NCBI RefSeq assembly: GCF_001646655.1
Contig: NZ_LPZN01000048.1
Location: 30,301-94,300 of the forward strand
From: Rhodococcus gordoniae
GTDB lineage: Bacteria; Actinomycetota; Actinomycetes; Mycobacteriales; Mycobacteriaceae
DNA: 64,000 nucleotides
Reading direction: 5' to 3'
Position numbers and translations under genes: made by a program. This document shows, piece by piece, positions 18,073-28,016 of this stretch. Each line of letters opens with the position of its first letter. The stretch's first letter is position 1. The notes beneath the pieces are model-generated. The model saw only the letters and a program-made list of their open reading frames with translations. It did not search any database and had not been told where the DNA came from.

Positions 18073-19749
18073 GTGACCGAACCGGACGAGCGACCCGCCC
18101 CAGAGGGAGCAGACCGACCTGCCCCGGGCTCGCAGCATCCGGGGTACAGCAACTATCCGCCTCCCCGCCGCGTCTCGGGACGTCGTACTCCCCTGCCACC
18201 CCTGCATCCCGTCGACCACCCGCGCCGACCTGCGGGTGCGCCGGGTGCCGATCGCGAGGAGTCCGCGTCCGGCACCGATGCACCGCGCGCTCCGCGCATG
18301 CCGCGGAAACTGACGGTGACGCGAGTCGCGGCTCTGCGCAGCCGCGAACTCACCTCGAAGGGCATCGCGACGTTCCGCCGGGCCGCCACCGCCGACGGCG
18401 CCGACAAGTCGGGACTGACCGCGCTCACCTACGCGACGATGGCGAACTTCGCTTCCGATGCGGCAATCGCCGTCGCCCTCGCGAACACCCTGTTCTTCTC
18501 GGCGGCCACCGGGGAGGACAAGACGAAGGTCGCGCTGTATCTGCTCATCACGATCGCGCCGTTCGCGATCATCGCGCCGCTCATCGGGCCGTTGCTCGAT
18601 CGGCTGCAGCACGGTCGCCGTCTCGCGCTGGCGACGTCCTTCGCGCTGCGCACGGTGCTCGCGATGGTGCTCGTGTTCAACTTCGACAGCTGGCTGCTGT
18701 ATCCGGCCGCCCTGGGCATGATGGTGCTGAGCAAATCGTTCGCGGTACTCAAATCCGCGGTGACCCCACGCGTCCTGCCACCGGAGATCGATCTGGTGCG
18801 GGTGAACTCCCGGCTGACGGTCTTCGGCCTGGTCGGCGGCACGATCGGCGCCGGCGCGGTCGCGGCGGCCGCCGCGTGGGCGTTCGGGTCGGCGGGAGCA
18901 TTGTGGCTGTGCGCCGGGATCACCGCCTTCGGCGCCTATCTGAGCATGCGTATCCCGGCCTGGGTCGAGGTCACCGAGGGCGAGGTACCGGCGACACTGT
19001 CGTACCACCGCTCCGATGCGCGTACCGAGGTGCTGCATTCCGACACCGTGACCGAGGTGATCGTCACCAAGTCCGGAAAACGGAAACAGCCCCTCGGACG
19101 GGCCGTCGTGACCGGACTGTGGGGCAACGGCACGATCCGCATCCTCACCGGCTTCCTCACCCTGTTCATGGCGTTCGTCGCGAAGAACACCACCGGACAG
19201 GATCCGCTGATGCAGGCCGCGATGCTCGGAGGTGTCGGCGCCGCCGCCGCGATCGGCAACTTCGCCGGCAATGCGACCGGAGCGCGACTCGCGCTGGGGC
19301 GGCCCGCCCTGATCGTCGTGCGGTGCACCGCGGCGGTCGTGGTCGTGGCCGCCGTGGTCGCCGCGACCGGCAACGTCCTGACCGCAGCCCTGGCGGCGCT
19401 CGTCGCGGCGTGCGCCAGCGCGCTCGCCAAGGTCTCGCTCGACGCGTCGCTCCAGCAGGACCTCCCGGAGGAATCGATCGCGTCGGGATTCGGACGGTCC
19501 GAGACCGTCCTCCAGCTCAGCTGGGTGTTCGGCGGGGCGATGGGCGTGCTGCTGCCCACCGAACTGTGGCTCGGATTCGCCGTGGTCTCCGTGGTGCTGG
19601 TCGTCGGATTCGCACAGACGGTGCTGACATACCGTGGGGGGACGTTGCTACCGGGATTCGGCGGCCGTCGACCCGAACGCGTCTCCACCGAGACGGCTGC
19701 CGGGCGACGACGCGCCGGCGGATCCCCCACCGAAGATTGGAACAGTTGA
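18073..19749 (+). CDS. MFS transporter, Rv0876c-like
   Basis: A 558-residue membrane protein with a long Pro/Arg-rich cytoplasmic N-terminus (about 95 residues) and roughly 12 hydrophobic helices. MFS-like loops are seen (LLDRLQHGRRLALA after the second helix; ALGRPALIVVRC in the second half). It resembles the actinobacterial MFS protein Rv0876c in size and position. Substrate unknown. GTG start; its stop overlaps the likely start of the DUF2771 gene by a few bases, so the two are co-translated, and a U-tailed hairpin follows the pair. Confidence 0.85.
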   Translation: MTEPDERPAPEGADRPAPGSQHPGYSNYPPPRRVSGRRTPLPPLHPVDHPRRPAGAPGADREESASGTDAPRAPRMPRKLTVTRVAALRSRELTSKGIATFRRAATADGADKSGLTALTYATMANFASDAAIAVALANTLFFSAATGEDKTKVALYLLITIAPFAIIAPLIGPLLDRLQHGRRLALATSFALRTVLAMVLVFNFDSWLLYPAALGMMVLSKSFAVLKSAVTPRVLPPEIDLVRVNSRLTVFGLVGGTIGAGAVAAAAAWAFGSAGALWLCAGITAFGAYLSMRIPAWVEVTEGEVPATLSYHRSDARTEVLHSDTVTEVIVTKSGKRKQPLGRAVVTGLWGNGTIRILTGFLTLFMAFVAKNTTGQDPLMQAAMLGGVGAAAAIGNFAGNATGARLALGRPALIVVRCTAAVVVVAAVVAATGNVLTAALAALVAACASALAKVSLDASLQQDLPEESIASGFGRSETVLQLSWVFGGAMGVLLPTELWLGFAVVSVVLVVGFAQTVLTYRGGTLLPGFGGRRPERVSTETAAGRRRAGGSPTEDWNS

Positions 19750-19750
19750 G

Positions 19751-20239
19751 TTGCAGGCCCGGACGAAGAAGACTCTCGCGCTGCTGCTGGTGGCCCTGGT
19801 GATCGTGGTGGGGGGAGTCGCCGCCACGGTGTGGAAACTGGTCGATTCGGCCGAGCCCACGCTTCCGACCATCACCGCGTACGCCCGGGGAAAGACCGTG
19901 ACGGTCGACCCCGCGCAACACTGCAATCTCTATCTCGAGGACTGCGTGGAGAACCCCATCGGTCAGCTCGACGTGCCGGCGGGCTACCCGCTGCAGTTGT
20001 CGCTCCCCGCGGAGATCGCCGATGCTCCGTGGCGCATCATCACCGTCTACGGCGACACGCAGACCGGTCAGACCTACGTCGACGGCGCCATGTTCGAGGC
20101 CGGGGCGCGTCGGACGCTCACTGTGAAGAGCTCTCCCGAGCTGCAGCTGCTCGGGGTCGAGATCCAGCTGCCGTCGGCCGTGGTCGACGAGGCCGGTGAA
20201 CCGATCGCGCACGCAGTCTGGGCCGTGAAGACCTTCTGA
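19751..20239 (+). CDS. DUF2771 membrane-anchored protein
   Basis: A 162-residue protein with one N-terminal membrane helix (TLALLLVALVIVVGGVAATV) and an extracytoplasmic domain with a Cys pair (HCNLYLEDC) that could form a disulfide. It matches DUF2771, the family of Rv0875c, which also follows the MFS gene and is also about 162 residues long. The start is uncertain: no ATG or GTG fits, and the TTG at 19751, directly after the MFS stop, gives the family length. Function unknown. Confidence 0.75.
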   Translation: MQARTKKTLALLLVALVIVVGGVAATVWKLVDSAEPTLPTITAYARGKTVTVDPAQHCNLYLEDCVENPIGQLDVPAGYPLQLSLPAEIADAPWRIITVYGDTQTGQTYVDGAMFEAGARRTLTVKSSPELQLLGVEIQLPSAVVDEAGEPIAHAVWAVKTF

Positions 20240-20255
20240 TCCGGCAGCACGAACG

Positions 20256-20306
20256 ACGCCGGGCCGCTCTCGCCGGTAGCGAGGCGGCCTGGCGTGTTTC
20301 GTTTCT
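20256..20306 (+). terminator. Intrinsic terminator after the MFS-DUF2771 pair
   Basis: ACGCC-G-GGCCGC at 20256-20267 pairs with 20284-20295 (12 bp including one G-U), followed by GTTTCGTTTCT. This is one of the few hairpins here with a T-rich tail. It lies between convergent genes and may act for both. Confidence 0.8.
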
Positions 20307-20712
20307 AGTGGTCGAGCTCGCGCGCGATCGCCCGCATGACCTCGGAGATGCGCTGACCGGTCTTGCGGTCGGGATAGCGCCCGCGCCGCAGATCGGGCTG
20401 TACCGCTGCTTCGAGCAGCTTGATCATGTCCTCGACCATGCCGTGCAGCTCGTCCGGTGCGCGGCGCTTCTGCTGGACAGGAGCCTCGCGGCGTCCCTGC
20501 CGCAGCGTGGGTTGCTCGAGGAGCTCGACCTTCAGCGCCTGCGGACCCCGGCGACCCACTGCCATGCCGAACTCGACGCGCTGCCCGGGCTTGAGCGCTT
20601 CCACTCCTTCGGGGAGCGCGGAGGCACGCACGTAGACGTCCTCGCCCTCGTCCTGGGACAGGAAGCCGAAGCCCTTTTCGACGTCGTACCACTTCACCTT
20701 GCCGGTCGGCAC
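20305..20712 (-). CDS. Cold-shock-domain protein with C-terminal extension
   Basis: A 135-residue protein matching M. tuberculosis CspB (Rv0871, also 135 residues). The cold-shock domain occupies the first half: [20 protein letters not shown] (RNP1), [13 protein letters not shown] (RNP2-like), [17 protein letters not shown]. The C-terminal half ([39 protein letters not shown]) is a conserved helical extension absent from 67-residue CspA proteins. It should bind single-stranded RNA or DNA. The GTG at 20712 begins the family; the open frame upstream is not protein-like. Confidence 0.9.
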   Translation of the reverse strand: MPTGKVKWYDVEKGFGFLSQDEGEDVYVRASALPEGVEALKPGQRVEFGMAVGRRGPQALKVELLEQPTLRQGRREAPVQQKRRAPDELHGMVEDMIKLLEAAVQPDLRRGRYPDRKTGQRISEVMRAIARELDH

Positions 20713-20904
20713 CGCGCTCACCCGCTCCTCGACAGCTGTGCCCCCACGGGGCAACCCGTTTACCATGCAAAACAACGCGCCCCGACTCGGTCGAGTGGGA
20801 CGCGTAGACGCCTGCCAGTGTACCTGCCGGGGTGTGCGTCCCCCCGAATCGTCTTCCCGCTCCCGGACCTCACCGCCGGACCCCGCGACGACTACCGTGG
20901 TCAC

Positions 20905-21147
20905 GTGGGTACTTCATCTTCGGATTCGTCCGCCGCTCCGCGTAACGGCCTCCTGAAGGCCGCGATCGTGTGTTTCGCCGTCGGCGTGGTGGCCGTCCTC
21001 GCCATCTTCCTCACCCCGGTGATCACCGACGGCAAGCCCGGGCTCGTGCTGTATCTGCTGACCCTCGCCTGGCCGCTGGGCTTCGCGCTCGCCATCGCCT
21101 TCGCGCTGAGCTCGGGCCGGCGCGCACGGAACGGAGACCGGACATGA
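20905..21147 (+). CDS. Small two-helix membrane protein
   Basis: An 80-residue protein starting GTG ([17 protein letters not shown]) with two hydrophobic helices (about residues 17-40 and 48-70) and a basic tail ([12 protein letters not shown]). No family was recognised. It overlaps the next gene as ATGA, which strongly supports that it is translated. It is divergent from the cold-shock gene across about 190 bp. Confidence 0.7.
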   Translation: MGTSSSDSSAAPRNGLLKAAIVCFAVGVVAVLAIFLTPVITDGKPGLVLYLLTLAWPLGFALAIAFALSSGRRARNGDRT

Positions 21148-21536
21148 GGATCCTCCTCAACATCATCTGGCTGATCTTCGGCGGCCTGTGGCTCGCGCTC
21201 GGTTATTTCGCGGCCGGTCTGATCTGCTGCATCCTCATCATCACCATCCCCTTCGGCATCGCGTCGTTCCGCATCGGCGTCTACGCGTTGTGGCCGTTCG
21301 GCAAGACGACGGTCGACAAACCGACGGCCGGTACCGCGTCGCTGATCGGAAATGTCATCTGGATCGTGGTCGCCGGCATCTGGCTGGCCCTCGGGCACAT
21401 CGCCACGGCGATCGCCATGGCCGTGACGATCATCGGTATCCCGCTCGCGATCGCGAACCTGAAGATGATCCCGATCTCCCTGATGCCCTTGGGGAAGGAG
21501 ATCGTTCCTGTGGAGACCCGCCCGAGTTATATGTGA
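21144..21536 (+). CDS. YccF-domain inner membrane protein
   Basis: A 130-residue membrane protein with the duplicated YccF motif: LNIIWLIFGGLWLALGYFAAGL then ITIPFGIASFRIGVYALWPFG, and again NVIWIVVAGIWLALGHI then ITIIGIPLAIANLKMIPISL-type sequence (the second-half spelling is abbreviated here). Four helices are predicted. YccF function is unknown. Position matches M. tuberculosis Rv0870c, next to the cold-shock gene. It overlaps the preceding small gene by 4 bp. Confidence 0.88.
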   Translation: MRILLNIIWLIFGGLWLALGYFAAGLICCILIITIPFGIASFRIGVYALWPFGKTTVDKPTAGTASLIGNVIWIVVAGIWLALGHIATAIAMAVTIIGIPLAIANLKMIPISLMPLGKEIVPVETRPSYM

Positions 21537-22598
<1,062 letters not shown>

Positions 22599-22618
22599 CA
22601 CTCCGAACATCCCGGGAA

Positions 22619-22651
22619 GGCCCCGCACCACTGATGGTGCGGGGCCTTTCC
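22619..22651 (+). terminator. rpfA terminator
   Basis: GGCCCCGCACCA at 22619-22630 pairs perfectly with 22635-22646 across CTGA, followed by TTTCC. It begins 21 bp after the rpfA stop. Confidence 0.9.
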
Positions 22652-22684
22652 GCATGCGCGGACCCGGCATGGACCCTGAGAACG

Positions 22685-22720
22685 ACGACGCCCGGCCCCT
22701 GCGAAGGGACCGGGCGTCGT
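22685..22720 (-). terminator. Hairpin downstream of the small minus-strand gene
   Basis: ACGACGCCCGG (22685-22695) pairs with 22710-22720, and inner CCC/GGG bases extend it. It sits 28 bp past the stop of the gene at 22749-22937 and opposite the rpfA terminator. There is no T tract, so it may simply be a bidirectional barrier. Confidence 0.5.
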
Positions 22721-22748
22721 GCGGAAGAGCCGAATCGGTGATCCGCGA

Positions 22749-22937
22749 TCAGCGGTTGATCACCGTCTTGGGGTGCGTGTAGGGCAGGTCCTCGACCGGC
22801 AACGGGAACACGGTGTCCTCACCGTAGGGGGAGAGCGGACCGGATCGCGTGGACGACAGTTCGGTGACAGCGTGCTCACCGTCGGCCAGCTCGGGCCATC
22901 CGTGGTCGACATAGTGCTTTTTCGAAGAGGTAGCCAT
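22749..22937 (-). CDS. Small conserved-looking hypothetical protein
   Basis: A 62-residue polar protein (begins [20 protein letters not shown], ends [14 protein letters not shown]). The ATG at 22937 is preceded on the minus strand by a CTGCCAAAATGAGCGC stretch with no strong ribosome-binding site, but the coding character is good: an even residue mix, a GTG/GTC-biased third base, and a hairpin after the stop. No family was recognised. It is convergent with rpfA and divergent from the helicase-associated gene. Confidence 0.65.
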   Translation of the reverse strand: MATSSKKHYVDHGWPELADGEHAVTELSSTRSGPLSPYGEDTVFPLPVEDLPYTHPKTVINR

Positions 22938-22996
22938 GCGCTCATTTTGGCAGGTGAGTTCGGGGCCTGCTACCGCAGGTCTCTAATCTGGAGGGG

Positions 22997-25276
22997 ATGT
23001 CCCCGACCACGCCCGCTCCCGACACCGCCTCGGACTCCCTCGCCCGCTGGCTGGCAGGTCGACGCGACACGGATCTCGCTGCCACGCTGCGTGCCCGGCC
23101 CGACCTCGTGGTGCCGCCACCGGCGAGCATGAACGTGCTCGCCAACCGGGCACAGCAACGCGCCTCGGTGTTCCGTGCTGCCGACGAGCTCGACACCGCC
23201 ACCTTCGGAATCATCGAGGTGCTGGCGCGTCTCGGAGCGGTCGTGTCCCCCGTGGCCCGGGCCGCCGTATTCGACGAGGTGTCCGGCCGGCTCAGCGCGA
23301 GGAATCTCGACCGGATCCTGTCCACCCTGCGGTCGCTGCTGCTGGTCTGGGGATCCACCGACGAGTTGCGTCTGTCCGCTGCCGCCGTGGACGCCGTCCC
23401 GTGGCGCGTGGGACGCAGCAGCGACGTCGCCGGTCCGTCCCGGCAGGAACTCGACGATCTCCTCGCGGCGCTACCGCCCGAGCAGCGCAGCATCCTCGAC
23501 ACCCTGTCCCGTACGTCCCCGATCGGCCGTACCCGCGACGCCGCGCCCGGAACACCCGACGAGCGGCCCGTGCAGAAACTGCTCGCCGCCGGACTGCTCC
23601 TCCGCATCGACGACGAGACCGTCGAACTCCCCCACCGGGTGGGTCAGGCGCTGCGCGACGACGCATCCTTCGACCCGGCGGCGTTCGCTCCCCCGCGCGC
23701 GCCGAAACCCACCCGGTCGACCGCCGACGTCAACGCGACCGCCGCCGGTGCCGCCCTCGAACTGCTGCGGCACTGTGAGGACGTCCTCGACGTGCTGGGC
23801 GCGCAACCCGCCCCCGTCCTCAAGGCCGGCGGACTCGGTGTCCGCGAACTGCATCGCATCGGGAAGGCGGTCGGCCTCGACGACGACGAGACGGCGCTGG
23901 TCGTCGAGGTCCTCGCCGGCGCCGGGCTGATCGCGCGTGGCCTTCCCGACCCGCCCACACCCGGCGACGACGATCACTGGGCCCCGACCACCGCCACCGA
24001 CGCGTGGCTGGCGTCCTCCCCCGCCTACCGCTGGGCGGTCCTGGCCGGCGCCTGGCTCGACCTGCCGCGGCGCCCCTGGCTGATCGGCCGGCGCGACCAG
24101 AACGACAAGCCGGTCGCCGCACTCTCCGACGAGGTGAAGTCCCCCACAGCCGCCCGCGATCGGCGACTGCTGCTCGACGTCCTCTCCGACGTGCCGGCAC
24201 TGGGCGCGGACGTCGCCGATCTCCGTGCGGCTGCGGCGTGGCGTCGTCCTCGCTGGGCGGGTCGTCTCGACACGACGAGCGTCGTGGAGACCGTGCGTGA
24301 GGCGACGACCCTCGGTCTCGTCGCGCACGGCATGCTCGCGTCGCCCGGTAAGGCGTTGCTGCACGGCGGCGACGCCGAGGCCGAGATGGCGGCCGTGCTG
24401 CCCGAACCCGTCGACTACGTGCTCGTGCAGGCCGACCTGACGGTCGTCGCTCCCGGACCGCTCGTCCCCGAACTCGGCGAGCGGATCGCACTCGTGGCGG
24501 ACGTCGAATCGGCCGGTGCCGCGACGGTCTACCGGATCGGCGACAGCAGCATCCGGCGCGCGCTCGACGCCGGTCTCGGCGCGAGCGACCTGCACGGTCT
24601 GTTCGCGACGCATTCCCGTACCCCGGTGCCGCAATCGCTCACCTATCTGATCGACGACGTCGCGCGTCGCCACGGACGTCTGCGCGCGGGTGTTGCGACG
24701 TCCTTCGTCCGCGCCGACGACCCAGCTCTCCTCACCGAGGTGTTGTCCGCCCCGGTCGCCGCGATGCTCGCTCTGCGTGCGGTCGCCCCGACCGTCGCGA
24801 TCTCGCAGGCACCGCTCGCCGAGGTGCTCACCGAGCTGCGTGCCGCGGGCTTCGCTCCGGCCGGAGAGGACGCCTCGGGAGCAATCGTGGATCTACGGCC
24901 CCGAGGGGCCCGTGTCGCGATGCCGCGCGCCCGCGCCCGTTACGCCGGACCGACCGCGCCGAGCGGCGAGCAGCTCGACACCCTGGTGCGTACGCTGCGC
25001 GCCGGCGACCGTGCGGAGGCCGCGACACCGACGGCCTCGGCGCGCGGCGACGGCAGCAGATCCGGGGGCGCGGCGACTCTTGCACTGTTGCAGCTTGCCG
25101 TGCACGGCAAGCGCAGCGTCACCCTCGGCTACGTCGACGCCCAGGGGGTGGCGACGCGGCGGATCGTCGACCCGGTGTCGGTGGGCGGCGGACAGGTGCA
25201 GGCTTTCGACCCGGCGACGGGCTCGGTGCGCAGCTTCGTGCTGCACCGTGTCACCTCGGTGGCGCTGGTCGACTGA
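22997..25276 (+). CDS. Helicase-associated protein (Rv0862c-like, XPB/Ssl2 N-terminal type)
   Basis: A 759-residue protein of the actinobacterial family annotated 'helicase C-terminal domain-containing / XPB-Ssl2-like helicase family' (Helicase_C_3), the counterpart of Rv0862c. It begins SLARWLAGRRDTDLAATLRARPDL, has repeated winged-helix-like segments (ELLRHCEDVLDVLGAQ, GLGVRELHRIGKAVGLDDDE), and ends with a WYL-like strand region (ALLQLAVHGKRSVTLGYVDA, GGGQVQAFDPATGSVRSFVLHRV). No Walker motifs are present, so it is not itself a helicase. Adjacency to the XPB helicase suggests a partner role in DNA repair. Confidence 0.88.
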   Translation: MSPTTPAPDTASDSLARWLAGRRDTDLAATLRARPDLVVPPPASMNVLANRAQQRASVFRAADELDTATFGIIEVLARLGAVVSPVARAAVFDEVSGRLSARNLDRILSTLRSLLLVWGSTDELRLSAAAVDAVPWRVGRSSDVAGPSRQELDDLLAALPPEQRSILDTLSRTSPIGRTRDAAPGTPDERPVQKLLAAGLLLRIDDETVELPHRVGQALRDDASFDPAAFAPPRAPKPTRSTADVNATAAGAALELLRHCEDVLDVLGAQPAPVLKAGGLGVRELHRIGKAVGLDDDETALVVEVLAGAGLIARGLPDPPTPGDDDHWAPTTATDAWLASSPAYRWAVLAGAWLDLPRRPWLIGRRDQNDKPVAALSDEVKSPTAARDRRLLLDVLSDVPALGADVADLRAAAAWRRPRWAGRLDTTSVVETVREATTLGLVAHGMLASPGKALLHGGDAEAEMAAVLPEPVDYVLVQADLTVVAPGPLVPELGERIALVADVESAGAATVYRIGDSSIRRALDAGLGASDLHGLFATHSRTPVPQSLTYLIDDVARRHGRLRAGVATSFVRADDPALLTEVLSAPVAAMLALRAVAPTVAISQAPLAEVLTELRAAGFAPAGEDASGAIVDLRPRGARVAMPRARARYAGPTAPSGEQLDTLVRTLRAGDRAEAATPTASARGDGSRSGGAATLALLQLAVHGKRSVTLGYVDAQGVATRRIVDPVSVGGGQVQAFDPATGSVRSFVLHRVTSVALVD

Positions 25277-25703
25277 TGACGGAACCGGGTGCGGCCGTCG
25301 GCATTCGGCGGCCGGTCGCGCACGAGCCCGCCCCCTTCATGTGCTCCCGCGGAACAGATTCCGCGGCAATGGATTCGAGTCCTCGATCACCGATCTGCTC
25401 GACATCGGACCGGTGGCACCATCCGGGTTCGCCGAGGAGCGTCGAGATCTCCCGGGTCACTCCTCGCGCACCCTCGTTCTCGTACCGGTTCGAGTACCGG
25501 TGAGGGTCGTTCCGCCAGGGGCGCGACCTCGGGTGCGACAGGAATCGACGCACCGTGAAATCGACTCCGGGAACCCGGACGCCCGCACTATTTCTGCATT
25601 GTGTTCGGATGGCGCACAGAATATTTCGGGCGACTGGCTTTTTCCCGGAAATGACGTATGGTGTGGTCCTGTCGAGTGGTTGTTCATCGAAGATGGAGTG
25701 ACA
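25277..25703 (+). other. 427-bp gap before three tiny genes
   Basis: No convincing gene is visible. Base composition drops from about 25560 on (for example CTATTTCTGCATTG and GGCTTTTTCCCGG), which suggests a promoter for the following small genes; TATGGT at about 25657-25662 could be a -10 element, without a clear -35. The 5' part has two nearby ACCGGT palindromes of unknown meaning. Confidence 0.35.
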
Positions 25704-25823
25704 ATGGCCGACAAGGGCAAGAATCCGAAGAAGCCTGCGAAGTCCCTGAAGGAACGTCGACAGGAGAAGCGGCAGAAGACCGCCGAAGCCGGAGAGTTCA
25801 TTCGTAAGCGGAAGCGGAGCTGA
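25704..25823 (+). CDS. 39-residue highly basic small protein
   Basis: The product is almost entirely Lys/Arg with Glu and Ala (begins MADKGKNPKKPAKSLKERRQ, ends GEFIRKRKRS); about 16 of 39 residues are Lys or Arg. A GGAG box lies 6 bp before the ATG. The central part can form an amphipathic helix. It could bind nucleic acid or ribosomes, but that is only inference. It lies between the helicase-associated gene and XPB and starts a run of three tiny genes on the same strand. Confidence 0.7.
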   Translation: MADKGKNPKKPAKSLKERRQEKRQKTAEAGEFIRKRKRS

Positions 25824-25838
25824 ATCCACTTGCAGGCC

Positions 25839-26006
25839 ATGGATCTCGAAATCGCAGCGCTCGAAGCGCTGTACGAGAAGATAAGTGGATTGTCCGGTCG
25901 GGAATCGGGCACCGACGCGCAGCGGCACGGATATCGGTCCGCACTGGCGCGTGCGCGTGTGTTCGTTCTCGACGAGCGTGCCGGCGCGATGAAACAGCCG
26001 GCCTGA
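25839..26006 (+). CDS. 55-residue helical small protein, paralogue A
   Basis: Begins MDLEIAALEALYEKISGLSG and ends GAMKQPA. The second half contains HGYRSALARARVFVLDER, which lines up with GYRSGISEALVCVMEVR in the next gene, so the two are paralogues. The length, Leu/Ala spacing and central Gly-Tyr-Arg-Ser suggest a two-helix hairpin. The gene is too short for usual gene callers. The ATG is 15 bp after the previous stop, with GCAGG upstream. Function unknown. Confidence 0.6.
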   Translation: MDLEIAALEALYEKISGLSGRESGTDAQRHGYRSALARARVFVLDERAGAMKQPA

Positions 26007-26027
26007 GAACAGAGAATCGGTACTGGA

Positions 26028-26186
26028 ATGAAGCGGACGCTGCATGCCCTGGACAGGATCCAGGAACGACTCGAGTCGGAATTGGATTCGAGGCCTCCGG
26101 CCTCCGAGAAGGACGCCGGTTACCGGTCCGGGATCTCCGAGGCGCTGGTGTGCGTGATGGAGGTGCGGCAGTCGCTCGCACGGTGA
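26028..26186 (+). CDS. 52-residue helical small protein, paralogue B
   Basis: Begins MKRTLHALDRIQERLESELD, then RPPASEKDAGYRSGISEALV, and ends VRQSLAR. It shares the order helix, short charged loop, Gly-Tyr-Arg-Ser, helix with the product at 25839-26006. It begins 21 bp after that gene, with GGTACTGGA upstream, and ends 129 bp before the XPB helicase start. No family was recognised. Confidence 0.6.
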   Translation: MKRTLHALDRIQERLESELDSRPPASEKDAGYRSGISEALVCVMEVRQSLAR

Positions 26187-26315
26187 GTATGTCGTGAAGC
26201 CGGGTCGGGCGTGCGTTCCCCACAGGGAGCGCACGCCCGATCCTGTCGTGGTGGCGCGGTACGGCCCGAACCTGGAGAATGGGAAAGTTCAACTTTCTAC
26301 CCACAGGAGGCACTC

Positions 26316-27974
26316 GTGGCCGACGGACCGCTCATCGTCCAGTCCGACAAGACCGTGCTTCTCGAGGTCGACCACGAGGGCGCCGACGCGGCTCGTCAGG
26401 CGATCGCACCGTTCGCCGAACTCGAACGCGCCCCCGAGCACATCCACACCTACCGGGTGACGCCGCTGGCACTGTGGAACGCCCGTGCCGCCGGTCACGA
26501 CGCCGAGCAGGTCGTCGACGCGCTGGTTTCGCATTCCCGGTTCGCTGTCCCGCAGGCCCTGCTCGTCGACATCGTCGACACCATGAGCCGCTACGGGCGT
26601 CTCCAGCTGGTCAAGCACCCCGCGCACGGCCTGACCCTGGTCAGCCTCGACCGCGCGGTGCTCGCCGAGGTTCTCCGGAACAAGAAGATCGCGCCGATGC
26701 TCGGCGCCCACATCGACGACGACACCGTGATCGTGCACCCGAGCGAACGCGGACGTGTCAAACAGATGCTGCTGAAGATCGGCTGGCCGGCCGAGGACCT
26801 CGCCGGCTACGTCGACGGCGAGGCCCACCCCGTCTCGCTGGACTTCGAGACGAACCCGTGGCACCTGCGCGACTACCAGGAACTGGCCGCCGACTCGTTC
26901 TGGGCAGGCGGCTCGGGTGTCGTGGTGCTGCCGTGCGGCGCCGGAAAGACCATGGTCGGTGCCGCCGCGATGGCGAAGGCCGGCGCGACGACGCTCATCC
27001 TCGTGACGAACACCGTCGCCGGGCGGCAGTGGAAGCGGGAGCTGATCGCCCGCACCTCCCTCACCGAGGAGGAGATCGGCGAGTACTCGGGTGAGAAGAA
27101 GGAGATCCGCCCGGTCACCATCGCCACCTACCAGGTGATCACCCGCAAGTCGAAGGGCGAATACCGCAATCTCGAGTTGTTCGACTCCCGCGACTGGGGG
27201 CTGATGATCTACGACGAGGTGCACCTGCTGCCGGCACCGGTCTTCCGGATGACCGCCGACCTGCAGTCCCGCCGGCGCCTCGGCCTCACCGCGACCCTCG
27301 TGCGCGAGGACGGACGCGAAGGCGACGTCTTCTCGCTCATCGGCCCGAAGCGGTTCGACGCGCCGTGGAAGGACATCGAGGCCCAGGGCTGGATCGCGCC
27401 CGCCGACTGTGTGGAGGTTCGCGTCACCCTCACCGATGCCGAGCGCATGGCGTACGCCGTGGCCGAGCCCGAGGAGCGGTACAAGCTGTGCTCGACCGCC
27501 CGTACCAAGATCCCGGTGGTGAAGTCGATCCTCGCGCAGCACCGCGATGCACCGACGCTGATCATCGGTGCTTACATCGATCAGCTCGACGAGCTGGGCG
27601 AAGCGCTCGACGCCCCCGTCATCAAGGGTTCGACGAAGACGAAGGAACGCGAGGCGCTGTTCGACCGGTTCCGTGCCGGCGAGTTGAAGGTGCTGGTGGT
27701 GTCGAAGGTCGCGAACTTCTCCATCGATCTGCCGGAGGCCTCCGTCGCGATCCAGGTGTCGGGCACGTTCGGGTCGCGGCAGGAGGAGGCCCAGCGTCTC
27801 GGGCGGCTGTTGCGTCCCAAGCACGACGGCGGGCAGGCCCACTTCTACTCCGTCGTCTCGCGCGACACCCTCGACGCGGAGTACGCCGCGCACCGCCAGC
27901 GGTTCCTCGCCGAGCAGGGCTACGCGTACCGGATCACCGATGCCGACGATCTGCTGGGCCCGCAGATCGGCTGA
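26316..27974 (+). CDS. xpb: XPB-type DNA helicase
   Basis: Superfamily 2 helicase related to eukaryotic XPB/ERCC3; the mycobacterial enzyme (Rv0861c, 542 residues) is a 3'-5' DNA helicase. The 552-residue product has an N-terminal domain (PLIVQSDKTVLLEVDHEGAD), then PWHLRDYQELAADSFW (Q-like region), LPCGAGKTMVGAAAM (Walker A), IYDEVHLLPAPVFR (DEVH box), RLGLTATLVREDG (motif III with the XPB RED motif), SKVANFSIDLPEASVAIQ and QEEAQRLGRLLRP (motif VI). The GTG at 26316 has AGGAGG 5 bp before it. Likely role is DNA repair with the helicase-associated partner upstream. Confidence 0.95.
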   Translation: MADGPLIVQSDKTVLLEVDHEGADAARQAIAPFAELERAPEHIHTYRVTPLALWNARAAGHDAEQVVDALVSHSRFAVPQALLVDIVDTMSRYGRLQLVKHPAHGLTLVSLDRAVLAEVLRNKKIAPMLGAHIDDDTVIVHPSERGRVKQMLLKIGWPAEDLAGYVDGEAHPVSLDFETNPWHLRDYQELAADSFWAGGSGVVVLPCGAGKTMVGAAAMAKAGATTLILVTNTVAGRQWKRELIARTSLTEEEIGEYSGEKKEIRPVTIATYQVITRKSKGEYRNLELFDSRDWGLMIYDEVHLLPAPVFRMTADLQSRRRLGLTATLVREDGREGDVFSLIGPKRFDAPWKDIEAQGWIAPADCVEVRVTLTDAERMAYAVAEPEERYKLCSTARTKIPVVKSILAQHRDAPTLIIGAYIDQLDELGEALDAPVIKGSTKTKEREALFDRFRAGELKVLVVSKVANFSIDLPEASVAIQVSGTFGSRQEEAQRLGRLLRPKHDGGQAHFYSVVSRDTLDAEYAAHRQRFLAEQGYAYRITDADDLLGPQIG

Positions 27975-28016
27975 CTGCCCGCGGGAGGCCGTTCGGGGCT
28001 CCCATAAGCTGGTGGC

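Noticed and set aside
25276..25503. Short plus-strand open frame directly after the helicase-associated gene
   Set aside because: Composition is Arg/Ser/Pro noise, with no ribosome-binding site beyond a chance stop/start overlap.
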